DNA from: Microvirga terrestris
GTDB lineage: Bacteria; Pseudomonadota; Alphaproteobacteria; Rhizobiales; Beijerinckiaceae
DNA: 64,000 bases
NCBI RefSeq assembly: GCF_015694425.1
Contig: NZ_JADQDN010000001.1
Coordinates: 806,001 to 870,000, forward strand
Direction: 5' to 3'
Under the pieces are notes generated by a model. The model ran no database searches, was not told the origin of the DNA, and saw only the letters and a program-made list of their open reading frames with translations. Shown piece by piece: positions 47,343 through 56,815 of this stretch (position 1 is the first letter of the stretch; each line of letters starts with the position of its first letter). The position numbers were made by a program, and so were the translations under genes.

Positions 47343-48632
47343 ATGGCCAAGGCACCGGAAACCAAAACGGCACCTACAGGGACTAAGCCCTTCTCTCTGT
47401 TCGAGTGGATGCTGGCCGGGCGCTACCTGCGCACGCGGCGGCGGGAAGGCTTCGTTTCGGTCATCGCCGGTTTCTCGTTCCTTGGGATCATGCTCGGCGT
47501 TGCCACTCTGATCGTGGTGCTCTCGGTCATGAACGGCTTTCGCAAGGAGCTGCTCGACAAGATCGTCGGCATCAACGGCCATATCTTCGTGGCGCCTATA
47601 GAAAGCCCTCTGACCGACTACCCGGAGGTGGCCGCGCGCATCGCCGCCGTGCCAGGTGTTAGGCGCGCCATTCCGCTGGTGGAGGGGCAGGCCTTCGGCT
47701 CCTCGCAATACAACGGCAGCGGTGTTCTTGTGCGCGGCATTCGCCCCGAGGATCTGCAGAAGATCGAGCACATCTCCGGCAATATCCGTCAGGGCACGCT
47801 CGATGATTTCGATGAAGGCGAGGGGGTGGCGATCGGCCGGCGTCTCGCCGATGCCCTCTCGCTTCAGGCCGGCGATACCTTCACGCTGATTACCCCGCGC
47901 GGGGCCTCCACGCCCTTCGGCACGGCGCCGCGGGTGAAGGGCTATCCGGTGAAGGCGATCTTCGAGATCGGCATGTCGGAGTTCGACTCCACCTTCGTGT
48001 TCATGCCGCTGACGGAGGCGCAGAATTATTTCAACCGCCAGGGCGACGTGCAACTGATCGAGGTCTATCTCGACAATGCAGATCGGGTGGACGAGGCCCG
48101 GGTGGCCATCGACGAGGCGGCAGGACGTCCGATCCTGATGACCGACTGGCGCCAGCGCAACCGCACCTTCTTCGGCGCCCTCGAGGTCGAGCGCAACGTG
48201 ATGTTCCTCATCCTCACGCTGATCGTGCTGGTGGCGGCGCTCAATATCATCTCGGGCCTCATCATGCTCGTGAAGGACAAGTCGGAGGATATCGCGATTC
48301 TGCGGACCATGGGGGCGACACGTGGCGCCATCATGCGCGTGTTCCTGATCACCGGAGCCTCCATCGGCATTGTGGGAACAATCGCAGGCTTCGGCCTCGG
48401 TCTCCTGCTCGCGCTCAATGTCGAAACCATTCGCGATGTCATCTCGCGGCTTACGAGCACAAACCTCTTTCCGGCCGAACTCTACTTCCTGAGTCGCCTG
48501 CCGGCCGATGTGAATCCCACCGAGGTGGCGACCATCCTCGTCATGGCGATGGTGCTGTCGTTGCTCGCGACCCTCTATCCCTCTTGGCGGGCCGCGAAAC
48601 TCGATCCCGTCGAGGCGTTGCGTTACGGATAA
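47343..48632 (+). CDS. lolC: Lipoprotein-releasing ABC transporter permease (LolC/LolE family)
   Basis: Inner-membrane permease that hands outer-membrane lipoproteins to LolA. The 429-residue protein has the MacB/FtsX-like layout: first span near residues 40-65 ([29 protein letters not shown]), a large periplasmic domain to about residue 285, then three C-terminal spans. [27 protein letters not shown] is the conserved coupling region. Only one permease gene is present, followed 2 nt later by lolD, so it may act as a homodimer (LolF-like) or pair with a copy elsewhere. It lies 5 nt after proS. Confidence 0.93.
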   Translation: MAKAPETKTAPTGTKPFSLFEWMLAGRYLRTRRREGFVSVIAGFSFLGIMLGVATLIVVLSVMNGFRKELLDKIVGINGHIFVAPIESPLTDYPEVAARIAAVPGVRRAIPLVEGQAFGSSQYNGSGVLVRGIRPEDLQKIEHISGNIRQGTLDDFDEGEGVAIGRRLADALSLQAGDTFTLITPRGASTPFGTAPRVKGYPVKAIFEIGMSEFDSTFVFMPLTEAQNYFNRQGDVQLIEVYLDNADRVDEARVAIDEAAGRPILMTDWRQRNRTFFGALEVERNVMFLILTLIVLVAALNIISGLIMLVKDKSEDIAILRTMGATRGAIMRVFLITGASIGIVGTIAGFGLGLLLALNVETIRDVISRLTSTNLFPAELYFLSRLPADVNPTEVATILVMAMVLSLLATLYPSWRAAKLDPVEALRYG

Positions 48633-48634
48633 AT

Positions 48635-49330
48635 ATGTCGCCAGCCCAGTCCCAGCCCGCCCTGTACCTGTCGAAAGTCGAGCGCCGCTATCCCCAGGGG
48701 GAAAGCTTCCTCGAAGTGCTGCGTGGGGCAGACCTCGCGATTTGGCCGGGCGAGATCGTGGCGCTCGTGGCGCCTTCAGGCACCGGCAAGTCGACATTGC
48801 TCCACGTGGCAGGCCTGCTCGAAAAGCCGGACAGCGGCGAGGTCTTTGTCGGGTCGAAACAGACGGCTGCAATGAACGACCAGGACCGCACCCGGGTCAG
48901 GCGTGAAGAACTCGGATTCGTCTATCAGTTTCACCATCTCCTGCCGGAGTTCTCCGCCCTGGAGAACGTGGTGATCCCGCAGCTCATCCGCGGCCTGGCG
49001 AAGCCTGAAGCACAGAATCGGGCGAAGCAGCTTCTGACCTTCCTGGGGTTGGGCAAGCGCCTCGATCACCGCCCCGGCGAGCTCTCGGGCGGCGAGCAGC
49101 AGCGTGTTGCCATTGCCCGCGCGGTTGCCAACGCGCCCCGCCTGCTGCTGGCGGATGAACCCACTGGCAACCTTGACCCGCACACGGCCGACCGAGTTTT
49201 CCAGACTCTCGTGGCCATCGTCCGCGCCTCAAAGCTCGCGGCCCTCATCGCCACCCATAACATGGATCTCGCGGCACGCATGGACCGGCGCGTGACCATC
49301 CGCGATGGGCTGATCGTTCAACTGCCCTGA
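48635..49330 (+). CDS. lolD: Lipoprotein-releasing system ATP-binding protein LolD
   Basis: ATPase of the Lol exporter. The 231 residues contain a Walker A written APSGTGKST (first glycine replaced by alanine), Q-loop [17 protein letters not shown] with the LolD-type HHLLPEF, signature [14 protein letters not shown], Walker [13 protein letters not shown] and the switch histidine in IATHNMDLA. The start lies 2 nt after the permease stop. The product partners the preceding gene, and the substrate lipoproteins would include BamE (20199). Confidence 0.95.
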   Translation: MSPAQSQPALYLSKVERRYPQGESFLEVLRGADLAIWPGEIVALVAPSGTGKSTLLHVAGLLEKPDSGEVFVGSKQTAAMNDQDRTRVRREELGFVYQFHHLLPEFSALENVVIPQLIRGLAKPEAQNRAKQLLTFLGLGKRLDHRPGELSGGEQQRVAIARAVANAPRLLLADEPTGNLDPHTADRVFQTLVAIVRASKLAALIATHNMDLAARMDRRVTIRDGLIVQLP

Positions 49331-49444
49331 GGTTTAAAGCTCTTATTGAAGACTTCGACTGTCGCCCTCTATGGGCCCCGGTCCGCGCGTTTTTGCGCCT
49401 TTACGCTTTGTTGACTCCGTCTCGAAGCCGAACCCTGCACAGGT

Positions 49445-49488
49445 TTTACACAGAACATCCAATGAACAAATATGAACATATTGGGAAC
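49445..49488 (+). promoter_or_regulatory. Candidate SOS promoter with two LexA-type operators
   Basis: Four GAAC half-sites are spaced to give two full alphaproteobacterial LexA boxes: GAAC-N7-GAAC at 49453-49467 and again at 49474-49488, separated by 6 nt (other strand: GTTC-N7-GTTC). A plausible promoter TTTACA (49445-49450), 17-nt spacer, AAATAT (49468-49473) would have one box in the spacer and one just after the -10, ideal for repression. The 33-codon gene starts 15 nt downstream. Confidence 0.75.
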
Positions 49489-49502
49489 ACGGAGATCAAA
49501 CC

Positions 49503-49604
49503 ATGCTTCGCTTCATCATCGAGACCACCGCCGAAATCGCTTCGCTCGCCATGTTCGGCTCGGCCGTGGCAATCTGGGCTCTGGTCCTTTCTCCCATCGC
49601 TTGA
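49503..49604 (+). CDS. 33-residue single-span membrane peptide under LexA-type control (SidA-like candidate)
   Basis: A tiny frame starting at ATG 49503 with GGAG 8 nt upstream and ending TGA at 49604. The peptide opens MLRFIIETTAEIAS, then forms one hydrophobic segment (about residues 13-31, containing AMFGSAVAIWALVL) and ends SPIA. It has no catalytic features. Two LexA-type operators lie directly upstream, so expression should rise on DNA damage. A very short, one-span, SOS-induced inner-membrane peptide is the design of Caulobacter SidA, which blocks division through FtsW/FtsN; equivalence here is an inference from architecture, not sequence similarity that I could test. It lies between lolD and dnaE. 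Confidence 0.72.
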   Translation: MLRFIIETTAEIASLAMFGSAVAIWALVLSPIA

Positions 49605-49723
49605 TACCGGGAATCCACAACAACCCACCGCGATTCACAGGAACATAGTCCTCTACATCCTGGGTTAGGATTTCTGAGGAAAGAATCGTGTCACTATGCG
49701 TGTCATTGAGTGAGTAGAGTTTC

Positions 49724-52700
49724 ATGGCGCGCATTCTTCACGACATCGGCTTCGTTCATCTTCACGTGCATTCCTCGTATTCGTTGCTCGAGGGTGCCCT
49801 GAAGATCGCGCAACTGACGAAACTCGCCGCCGCCGACAAGCAGCCGGCGCTGGCGCTCACCGACACCAACAATCTCTTCGGCGGTCTCGAATTTTCCGAG
49901 AAAATGGCGGGTTCCGGCATCCAGCCCATCGCCGGCGTCCAGCTCTCGGTCTGCTTCGAGGAGGCGGACCCAGTGGCCCGCGTGGTGCCAAAACCCGCCA
50001 ACATCGTGCTGCTCGCGCAGAACGAAGAAGGCTATCGCAACCTCATGCGCCTTGTGAGCCACGCCTATTTCGGCGTGCCGCTGGGCGAAAACCCGCGCGT
50101 TGCCGCTCCCGTCCTGTCCACCCATAGTCAGGGGATCATCGCGCTTACAGGCGGCTTTACGGGGCCGCTCGACAGCGCCTTGCGCAATGGTGGGCGTCAG
50201 GATTTGGCCCAGACTCGCCTCGATATCCTGAAGGAAGCCTTCGGCCATCAGCTCTATATCGAGATCCAGCGCCACGGGCTGGAGGACGAGCGCCTGATCG
50301 AGGGCGAGTTGCTGACGCTCGCCGACCGCAACGGCCTGCCGATCGTTGCCGCCAACGAACCCTTCTTCTCGTCAGTGAAAGACTACGAAGCGCACGATGC
50401 GCTGCTCGCCATTGCGGAAGGACAGATCGTCTCAAACCCGGATCGCCGCCGCCTCTCGCCGGAGCACCATTTCAAGACGCGCCAGCAGATGGTGGAGCTG
50501 TTTGCGGATCTGCCGGATGCTCTGCAGGCGAGCGTCGAGATCGCCATGCGATGCGCGACGCGCGTGAAGACCCGCAAGCCAATCCTGCCGAGTTTCGGCA
50601 CCGGCCCCGACGCAGCCACTCTCGACGAAGGCGAGGAGCTTCAGCGTCAGGCGGAAGAAGGCCTTGCCAAGCGTCTTGCCGCCCATGGCCCGGCGCCGGG
50701 GCTGACGGAGCAGATCTATCGCGACCGCCTGGCCTTCGAGGTTGGCATCATCCGCAGGATGCAGTTCCCGGGTTACTTTCTCATCGTGGCGGACTTCATC
50801 AAATGGGCGAAGGACCATGATATTCCGGTCGGTCCGGGCCGTGGTTCCGGCGCGGGCTCGCTCGTGGCCTATGCGCTCACCATCACCGATCTCGATCCCT
50901 TGCGTTTCAGTTTGCTCTTCGAGCGCTTCCTGAATCCGGAGCGCGTGTCGATGCCCGACTTCGACATCGACTTCTGCGTCGATGGCCGCGAGCGCGTGAT
51001 CCAATACGTGCAGCAGCGCTACGGCGAAGAGCAGGTCGCCCAGATCATCACCTTCGGTACGCTGCTTGCCCGCGGCGTGCTGCGCGACGTTGGCCGCGTT
51101 CTGGAAATGCCCTACGGCCAGGTGGATAAACTCACCAAGCTCGTGCCGCAGAACCCAGCCAATCCGGTGACGCTCGCACAGGCAATCGAAGGCGAGCCGA
51201 AGCTGCAGACGGCGATCGACGAAGAGCCTGTGGTCAAGCGCATGCTCGACATCGCGCAGAAGCTCGAGGGCCTGCACCGGCATGCCTCGACGCACGCGGC
51301 TGGCGTGGTGATCGGCGATCGTCCGTTGCAGGAACTGGTGCCGCTCTACCGAGACCCGAAGACCGGCATGCGGGTGACCCAGTTCAACATGAAATGGGTC
51401 GAGCAGGCCGGCCTCGTGAAGTTCGACTTCCTCGGCCTCAAGACGCTCACTGTTCTGCGCACAGCCGTTGACCTCATCCGGCGCAAGGGGATCGAGATCG
51501 ACCTCTCGGCACTGCCTCTCGATGACCGCAAGACCTACGAGATGCTCCAGCGCGGCGAGACGGTCGGCGTGTTCCAGGTTGAATCGGCGGGCATGCGCAA
51601 GGCCCTTGTCGAAATGGAGACCGACCGCTTCGAGGACATCATCGCTCTCGTGGCGCTCTATCGTCCGGGTCCGATGGCGAATATCCCGGTCTACTGCGCC
51701 CGCAAGCTCGGCAAGGACGAACGCAACAAGAAGGACTGGTACCCGCACGACAAGCTCGAGCCGATCCTGCGTGAGACCTTCGGCATCATCGTCTACCAGG
51801 AGCAGGTGATGGAGGTGGCCAAGGTCCTCTCCGGATACTCGCTCGGCGACGCGGACCTTCTGCGCCGCGCCATGGGTAAGAAGATCAAGGCCGAGATGGA
51901 TGCGCAGCGCGAGCGTTTCGTCTCCGGTGCGAAGGAGGGCGGCCTCGACAAGGCGAAGGCCAACGAGATCTTCGACCTGCTCGCGAAATTCGCCGATTAC
52001 GGCTTCAACAAGAGCCACGCGGCGGCCTACGCGCTCGTCGCGTTCCAGACCGCCTATCTGAAGGCCAATCACCCGGTCGAGTTCCTGGCCGCGTCCATGA
52101 CGCTCGATCTCGACAACACCGACAAGCTGTCGGAATTCCGCCGCGAGACACAGCGCCTCGGCTTCAAGGTCATCCCGCCGTCCATCAACCGGTCGGGCGT
52201 GGTGTTCGATGTGCAGTATGACGATGAAGGCCAGGGACAGATTCTCTATGCATTGGCTGCCGTCAAAGGTGTGGGCCGGCAGGCCATCGAGAGCGTGATC
52301 GAGGCCCGTGGAGACAAGCCCTTCAAGGATCTCGCCGACTTTGCCCGGCGCATCAATCCGCGCATGATCAACAAGCGCACCCTGGAAAACCTGATCGCTG
52401 CCGGCGCCATGGACGAGCTGGAGCCGGACCGGGCGAAGGCCTGTGCCTCCGTGGAATCCATGATGAGTCTGGCCCAGCAATCCCACGAAGCAGCCAATGG
52501 CGGCATGGCCGATATGTTTGGGGGCGTCGCTTCGGCGGATGTTCAGCTGCGGATCGGATCTTACGACCCCTGGCCGGCGGCCGAGAGGCTCCAGCGGGAG
52601 TTTGATGCAGTCGGCTTCTTCCTCTCGGGGCATCCGCTCGACGAGTACGGCGACCTCCTCAAGAAGCTCCGGGTTCAGACTTGGTCTGAGTTCTGCCGTT

Positions 52701-53197
52701 CCGTGAAGGCAGGCAATTCTGTCGGGCGGGTGGCCGCGACCGTGCTCGATCGCCAGGAGCGGCGCACCAAGACCGGCAATAAGATGGGCATTCTCATGCT
52801 CTCCGATCAGACCGGGCAGTATGAAGCCATAATCTTCTCTGAGGGCCTCATGCGCTTTCGTGATGTGCTTGAGCCGGGCGCCGCCGTCGTCCTCATGCTG
52901 CAGGCGGGACTCGAGGGCGAGGAGGTGAGGGCGCGAATCGGCATTGCTGAGCCTCTCGAAGAAGCTCTCGCCAAGCACCAGAAGGGTATGCGGATCTTCC
53001 TCCGGGATGAACGTCCGATCTCCAGCGTCTGTGAACGGCTGAAGACCCGGGGCGAAGGGGAGGTGTCCTTGGTTCTGATTCTCGACGACGGGGATCGGGA
53101 GGTTGAGGTCAAGCTTCCCGGTAAATACATGGCCTCGCCTCAGATTGCCGGTGCCCTCCGGGCCGTGCCTGGAGTGGTAGACGTTCATATGAATTGA
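49724..53197 (+). CDS. dnaE: DNA polymerase III alpha subunit
   Basis: Replicative polymerase. The 1157-residue protein has the N-terminal PHP domain (GFVHLHVHSSYSLLEGAL), the polymerase core with the catalytic acidic motif PDFDIDF (Asp412, Asp414) preceded by GPGRGSGAGSLVAYAL, the fingers (HAAGVVIGD, VYQEQVMEVAKVLSGYSLGDADLLRRAMGKK), a helix-hairpin-helix region near residue 845 and the OB domain (VGRVAATVLDRQERRTKTGNKMGILML). Length and motifs fit the main DnaE1 and not the shorter SOS-linked DnaE2/ImuC. The 119-nt gap after the small LexA-box gene leaves open whether part of its transcription comes from that SOS promoter. Confidence 0.96.
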   Translation: MARILHDIGFVHLHVHSSYSLLEGALKIAQLTKLAAADKQPALALTDTNNLFGGLEFSEKMAGSGIQPIAGVQLSVCFEEADPVARVVPKPANIVLLAQNEEGYRNLMRLVSHAYFGVPLGENPRVAAPVLSTHSQGIIALTGGFTGPLDSALRNGGRQDLAQTRLDILKEAFGHQLYIEIQRHGLEDERLIEGELLTLADRNGLPIVAANEPFFSSVKDYEAHDALLAIAEGQIVSNPDRRRLSPEHHFKTRQQMVELFADLPDALQASVEIAMRCATRVKTRKPILPSFGTGPDAATLDEGEELQRQAEEGLAKRLAAHGPAPGLTEQIYRDRLAFEVGIIRRMQFPGYFLIVADFIKWAKDHDIPVGPGRGSGAGSLVAYALTITDLDPLRFSLLFERFLNPERVSMPDFDIDFCVDGRERVIQYVQQRYGEEQVAQIITFGTLLARGVLRDVGRVLEMPYGQVDKLTKLVPQNPANPVTLAQAIEGEPKLQTAIDEEPVVKRMLDIAQKLEGLHRHASTHAAGVVIGDRPLQELVPLYRDPKTGMRVTQFNMKWVEQAGLVKFDFLGLKTLTVLRTAVDLIRRKGIEIDLSALPLDDRKTYEMLQRGETVGVFQVESAGMRKALVEMETDRFEDIIALVALYRPGPMANIPVYCARKLGKDERNKKDWYPHDKLEPILRETFGIIVYQEQVMEVAKVLSGYSLGDADLLRRAMGKKIKAEMDAQRERFVSGAKEGGLDKAKANEIFDLLAKFADYGFNKSHAAAYALVAFQTAYLKANHPVEFLAASMTLDLDNTDKLSEFRRETQRLGFKVIPPSINRSGVVFDVQYDDEGQGQILYALAAVKGVGRQAIESVIEARGDKPFKDLADFARRINPRMINKRTLENLIAAGAMDELEPDRAKACASVESMMSLAQQSHEAANGGMADMFGGVASADVQLRIGSYDPWPAAERLQREFDAVGFFLSGHPLDEYGDLLKKLRVQTWSEFCRSVKAGNSVGRVAATVLDRQERRTKTGNKMGILMLSDQTGQYEAIIFSEGLMRFRDVLEPGAAVVLMLQAGLEGEEVRARIGIAEPLEEALAKHQKGMRIFLRDERPISSVCERLKTRGEGEVSLVLILDDGDREVEVKLPGKYMASPQIAGALRAVPGVVDVHMN

Positions 53198-53261
53198 GGC
53201 AGTGCAGCACTTCTCCCTCGCAGAGAGAGGGTCCGGCCGAGCCAATGTTCCCATTTTGTTC

Positions 53262-53290
53262 TTGACTTTGGTCCTAAGCTGGGCTATATC
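53262..53290 (+). promoter_or_regulatory. Strong sigma-70-like promoter upstream of a structured region
   Basis: TTGACT, 17-nt spacer, TATATC. It starts 64 nt after the dnaE stop; a CCCTC / GAGGG hairpin just before it may end dnaE transcription. Predicted transcription start is near 53297. Confidence 0.65.
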
Positions 53291-53296
53291 ATTGGG

Positions 53297-53545
53297 TAGA
53301 CCTGCTTCTCTGAGGGGCGCGCTCGCGAGGCGTCGCAGTGTGGGAGCAGGCACGGTCTCGTGCAGAGGTTTCGCAAACCCCTGTGACGGGAGGCCCAGGC
53401 TGTGGGCCGGTGGTCGGAATCGGTTCAAGGCCCCCGTCGAGCAGACGGGCCACGCCTTGAGCGGTCACCGGGCTGGTCCCGCCTGTCCGCCTAAAGAAGC
53501 CGTGCGCGAAGAGGCACTCCGGCTCTTCCTTCTCACCACCCATCA
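53297..53545 (+). ncRNA. Candidate structured non-coding RNA between dnaE and rpsB
   Basis: From the predicted start onwards the sequence folds into consecutive strong hairpins: CTGCTTCT (53302-53309) with GGGAGCAG (G-U pairs allowed) enclosing a CGCG/CGCG helix; GCACG-GTCT-CGTGC; GGTTT-CGC-AAACC; GGCCCA-GGCTG-TGGGCC; a nested TCAAGGC / GCCTTGA around CCCGTC-GAGCA-GACGGG; and GAAGAG / CTCTTC near 53509-53527 followed by CCTTCTC. No tmRNA tag, RNase P or SRP motifs were found. It could be an independent sRNA or a long rpsB leader; a second promoter (53764) favours the former. The 3' end is a guess. Confidence 0.5.
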
Positions 53546-53763
53546 TCGAGCCGAGCTGCCAGTCGCGCCACCCTCGATCACCGCACAGGCTCGCAGCTCA
53601 CGCTGCGGGCCCCAAGGTGCTGGCTCAATCAGCGTCATCCCGGACGAAGGGCAGGGCAGCGTATATTCCTGTGCCATGGGCCTCAGGCCTGCCCGAGATC
53701 TGTCCTGCGATGAAGGGGTCTAAGGCGGGATGGCGCCATGCTCCGGCAGGAGAACGTCCTGCT
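53546..53763. other. Non-coding stretch between the structured region and the rpsB promoter
   Basis: No convincing gene. It includes a CGTCATCCCGGACGAAGGG segment that faintly recalls the ends of the palindromic repeats at 2671 and 10329 but lacks matching inverted arms; it may be a decayed repeat. Confidence 0.4.
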
Positions 53764-53792
53764 TGCGTTTCGAGCCGTTTACCCCTATATGC
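53764..53792 (+). promoter_or_regulatory. Candidate promoter of rpsB-tsf
   Basis: TTGCGT, 17-nt spacer, TATATG, leaving a leader of roughly 100 nt before the rpsB start. Confidence 0.55.
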
Positions 53793-53897
53793 GCCCGCAT
53801 CCCACACGCGGAATCCCCTCATGAGTCCATGAGGAACCCCCGGTGGCCGGAAGGGTCCGGTCCACTGTTCCGCGGAGGCTTAACCGGAGAATAGACT

Positions 53898-54923
53898 ATG
53901 GCGCTTCCTGATTTCTCGATGCGCAGCCTGCTTGAGGCTGGCGCGCACTTTGGACACCAGTCCCACCGTTGGAACCCGAAGATGGGTCAGTTCATCTTCG
54001 GTACCCGCAACAACATCCACATCATCGACCTTGCCCAGACGGTTCCGATGCTGCACCGCGCCCTCCAGGCCGTCAGCGACACGGTGGCTAAGGGCGGGCG
54101 TGTGCTCTTCGTCGGTACGAAGCGTCAGGCTTCCGATGCAGTCGCCGATGCGGCCAAGCGTTCGGCCCAGTACTACGTGAACTCCCGTTGGCTCGGCGGC
54201 ATGCTGACCAACTGGAAGACCATCTCCGGCTCGATCTCCCGCCTGCGCAAGGTGGACGAAATCCTTGCCGGCGGCGGCCAGGGCCTCACGAAGAAAGAGC
54301 GCCTCATGCTCGCCCGCGAGAAGGAAAAGCTCGAGCGCGCTCTTGGCGGCATCAAGGACATGGGCGGCACGCCCGACCTGATCTTCGTCATCGACACCAA
54401 CAAGGAGCAGCTGGCGATCCAGGAGGCCAAGCGCCTCGGCATCCCGGTGGCAGCCATCGTCGACACGAACTGCGATCCGGACGGCATCACCTTCCCGGTT
54501 CCGGCCAACGACGACGCCGGTCGTGCGATCTCGCTCTATTGCGATCTAGTTGCTCGCGCTGCCCTCGACGGCATCTCCCGCGGTGCCGGTGACATGGGCA
54601 TCGACATCGGTGCTTCCGAGAACCCGATGGCTGAAGAGCTTCCGGCCAACGACACGGTTGCTGTCCCCGCTTATGAGGGCGAGCAGTTCGAGCGTCTGGC
54701 GGCTCCCCGCGGCGCTCCGGATGATCTGACCAAGCTCAACGGTGTTGGCCCGCAGCTCGAGAAGAAGCTCAATGAAGCCGGCATCTTCCACTACTGGCAG
54801 CTCGCTGCCATGCAGCCGGCCGATTCCGCTCAGCTCGACAAGGACTTGAAGCTGAATGGCCGTCTCGAGCGCGATGGCTGGATCAACCAGGCCCGCTCGA
54901 TGATCGAAGCCGCTGCTGCGTAA
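53898..54923 (+). CDS. rpsB: 30S ribosomal protein S2 with C-terminal helix-hairpin-helix extension
   Basis: The S2 core ([93 protein letters not shown]) spans about 230 residues. An acidic linker follows, then from about residue 275 a domain with [29 protein letters not shown] and [14 protein letters not shown], a helix-hairpin-helix-like fold typical of alphaproteobacterial S2. Total 341 residues against about 240 in E. coli. GGAG precedes the ATG by 9 nt. tsf follows after 105 nt. Confidence 0.97.
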   Translation: MALPDFSMRSLLEAGAHFGHQSHRWNPKMGQFIFGTRNNIHIIDLAQTVPMLHRALQAVSDTVAKGGRVLFVGTKRQASDAVADAAKRSAQYYVNSRWLGGMLTNWKTISGSISRLRKVDEILAGGGQGLTKKERLMLAREKEKLERALGGIKDMGGTPDLIFVIDTNKEQLAIQEAKRLGIPVAAIVDTNCDPDGITFPVPANDDAGRAISLYCDLVARAALDGISRGAGDMGIDIGASENPMAEELPANDTVAVPAYEGEQFERLAAPRGAPDDLTKLNGVGPQLEKKLNEAGIFHYWQLAAMQPADSAQLDKDLKLNGRLERDGWINQARSMIEAAAA

Positions 54924-55028
54924 GCCTCACGGCGCCGCATCGTGCAGCGCCGCTTGAACGAATGATCGAGCCCGGCGTTCCACGAGCGCCGGGCTCCCTC
55001 TATGCATAAACCTTTGAAAGGAACAGCC

Positions 55029-55958
55029 ATGGCGAACATTACCGCTGCGATGGTGAAAGAGCTGCGCGAGACGACCAGCGCCGGCATGATGGACTGCAAG
55101 GCCGCCCTCGCCGAGACCAACGGTGACATGGAGGCAGCGATCGACTGGCTCCGCAAGAAGGGCCTCTCGAAGGCTGCTAAGAAGGCTGGCCGCGTGGCCG
55201 CCGAGGGCCTCGTGGCCGTCGAGTCGTCAGGCCACACCGCGACGATCCTGGAAGTGAACTCCGAGACCGACTTCGTCGCCCGCAACGACGGGTTCCAGGC
55301 TTTCGTTCGCGAAGCCGCCAAGATCGGCCTCATGGGCAACGGCACCATCGAGTCGCTTGAGGCTGCCCACTTCCCGGGTTCGCAGACCACCGTGAAGGAC
55401 CGCCTGCAGGAGCTCATCGCCACCATCGGCGAGAACATGACCCTGCGCCGCATCGCAAAGCTCGAAGTGTCGAAGGGCGTCATTGCGTCCTACGTCCACA
55501 ATGCCGTCACCGAAGGCCTCGGCAAGATCGGTGTTCTCGTAGCCCTGGAATCCGAAGGTGATGTGACCGTTCTCGGCACGCTCGGCCGCCAGATCGCCAT
55601 GCACGTGGCCGCCACCAGCCCGGTAGCTCTCGACGCCTCCGGCGTCGATCAGGCGACCATCGACCGCGAGACCGCGATCCTGCGCGACAAGAACGCCGGC
55701 AAGCCCGACAACGTCATGCAGAAGATCGTCGAGAGCGGCCTGAAGAGCTACTTCAAGGAAGTCACCCTCCTGGAGCAGCCCTTCGTGCACGACTCGTCGA
55801 AGACCGTGTCCCAGGTGCTCAAGGAAGCCGAGTCCAAGGCCGGCAAACCGGTCGCTCTGAAGGCCTTCGTCCGCTATGCCCTCGGCGAGGGCATCGAGAA
55901 GGAGGAGGCTCCGGACTTCGCGGCGGAAGTTGCCGCTCAGGCCGGTCTCAAGGCCTAA
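55029..55958 (+). CDS. tsf: Elongation factor Ts
   Basis: Nucleotide exchange factor for EF-Tu. The 309-residue protein opens [44 protein letters not shown], with the diagnostic TDFVARN in the core and [19 protein letters not shown] at the C-terminus. AAAGGAA lies 6 nt before the ATG at 55029, which was preferred to an upstream in-frame ATG. A strong terminator follows. Confidence 0.98.
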   Translation: MANITAAMVKELRETTSAGMMDCKAALAETNGDMEAAIDWLRKKGLSKAAKKAGRVAAEGLVAVESSGHTATILEVNSETDFVARNDGFQAFVREAAKIGLMGNGTIESLEAAHFPGSQTTVKDRLQELIATIGENMTLRRIAKLEVSKGVIASYVHNAVTEGLGKIGVLVALESEGDVTVLGTLGRQIAMHVAATSPVALDASGVDQATIDRETAILRDKNAGKPDNVMQKIVESGLKSYFKEVTLLEQPFVHDSSKTVSQVLKEAESKAGKPVALKAFVRYALGEGIEKEEAPDFAAEVAAQAGLKA

Positions 55959-55972
55959 ATCGAGCCCAACTA

Positions 55973-56000
55973 AAAACGGCGGCTTTCGGGCCGCCGTTTT
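55973..56000 (+). terminator. Rho-independent terminator of rpsB-tsf
   Basis: Stem AAAACGGCGG / CCGCCGTTTT with an 8-nt loop, 14 nt after the tsf stop. pyrH starts only 31 nt later, so read-through or a promoter overlapping this site must express pyrH. Confidence 0.85.
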
Positions 56001-56031
56001 CATGAGAGGCTTCGAAAAGAAAGGTCTGACG

Positions 56032-56745
56032 ATGGCGACGTTCCGGCGCATCCTGGTAAAACTCTCGGGCGAGGCCCTCATGGCCCCCGACGGGTATTGG
56101 CTCGATCCTCAGATCCTGTCCTCCCTGGCAGAAGATCTCGCCCAGGCCACCCGTGCCGGGTTCGAGATCGCGGTTGTCATCGGCGGCGGCAATATCATCC
56201 GCGGTGCCCGTATGAGCGCCGCCGGCTGGATCGACCGGCCCACCGCCGATTCTATGGGCATGCTCGGCACGGTCATGAACTCTCTCGCCATCGAGACGGC
56301 CCTGAACGCCGCCGGCGTTCCGGCCCGCACCATGTCGGCGGTATCCATGCCGACGATCTGCGAAACCTATGCCCGCCAGCCCGCCCTGCATCACCTGGAC
56401 AAGGGTCAGGTCGTGGTTCTGGCCGGCGGTACCGGCAACCCGTTCTTCACCACCGATACCGCCGCAGTCCTGCGCGCCGCCGAGCTGCGCTGCGATGCGG
56501 TGCTCAAGGCGACCCAGGTGGACGGCGTCTATTCGGCCGATCCCAAGAAAGACCCGAACGCGGTCCGATTCGACCGTCTGACCCATGACGAGGCCATCGC
56601 AAGGGACTTGAAGGTCATGGATACGGCGGCCTTTGCCCTGGCTCGCGAGAGCAGGCTGTCGATCATCGTGGGTTCGGTTCATGCTCCCAGCTCCATCACG
56701 GCGCTTCTCCAGGGGAAAGTGCCTTCTACGGTCGTCGCCCCTTGA
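56032..56745 (+). CDS. pyrH: Uridylate kinase
   Basis: Phosphorylates UMP to UDP; bacterial hexameric amino-acid-kinase type. The 237 residues contain RRILVKLSGEALM, VVIGGGNIIRGARM, DSMGMLGTVMNSLAIETAL and VVLAGGTGNPFFTTDTAAVLRAAEL, all family hallmarks. The rpsB-tsf-pyrH-frr order is conserved. The ATG at 56032 has AAAGGTC-like purine sequence upstream. Confidence 0.97.
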   Translation: MATFRRILVKLSGEALMAPDGYWLDPQILSSLAEDLAQATRAGFEIAVVIGGGNIIRGARMSAAGWIDRPTADSMGMLGTVMNSLAIETALNAAGVPARTMSAVSMPTICETYARQPALHHLDKGQVVVLAGGTGNPFFTTDTAAVLRAAELRCDAVLKATQVDGVYSADPKKDPNAVRFDRLTHDEAIARDLKVMDTAAFALARESRLSIIVGSVHAPSSITALLQGKVPSTVVAP

Positions 56746-56815
56746 TCCAGGGGTCTTGATGCTGGACCCTGGGGGGCGTAAGCCCGTTTAGACAGTTCGC
56801 GTAAGGACAAAACCG

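Noticed and set aside
53297-53545. Identity as tmRNA, RNase P RNA, SRP RNA or 6S RNA
   Set aside because: I found no peptide-tag frame, no RNase P core motifs and no SRP tetraloop sequence. 6S could not be excluded rigorously, but the multi-hairpin layout does not look like its single long rod.
53630-53660. Third copy of repeat family 1
   Set aside because: Only one end-like segment is present, without a matching inverted arm.
53202-53723. A 173-codon open frame between dnaE and rpsB
   Set aside because: Codon content is not protein-like, there is no ribosome site, and the stretch contains a promoter and many hairpins; better explained as non-coding.
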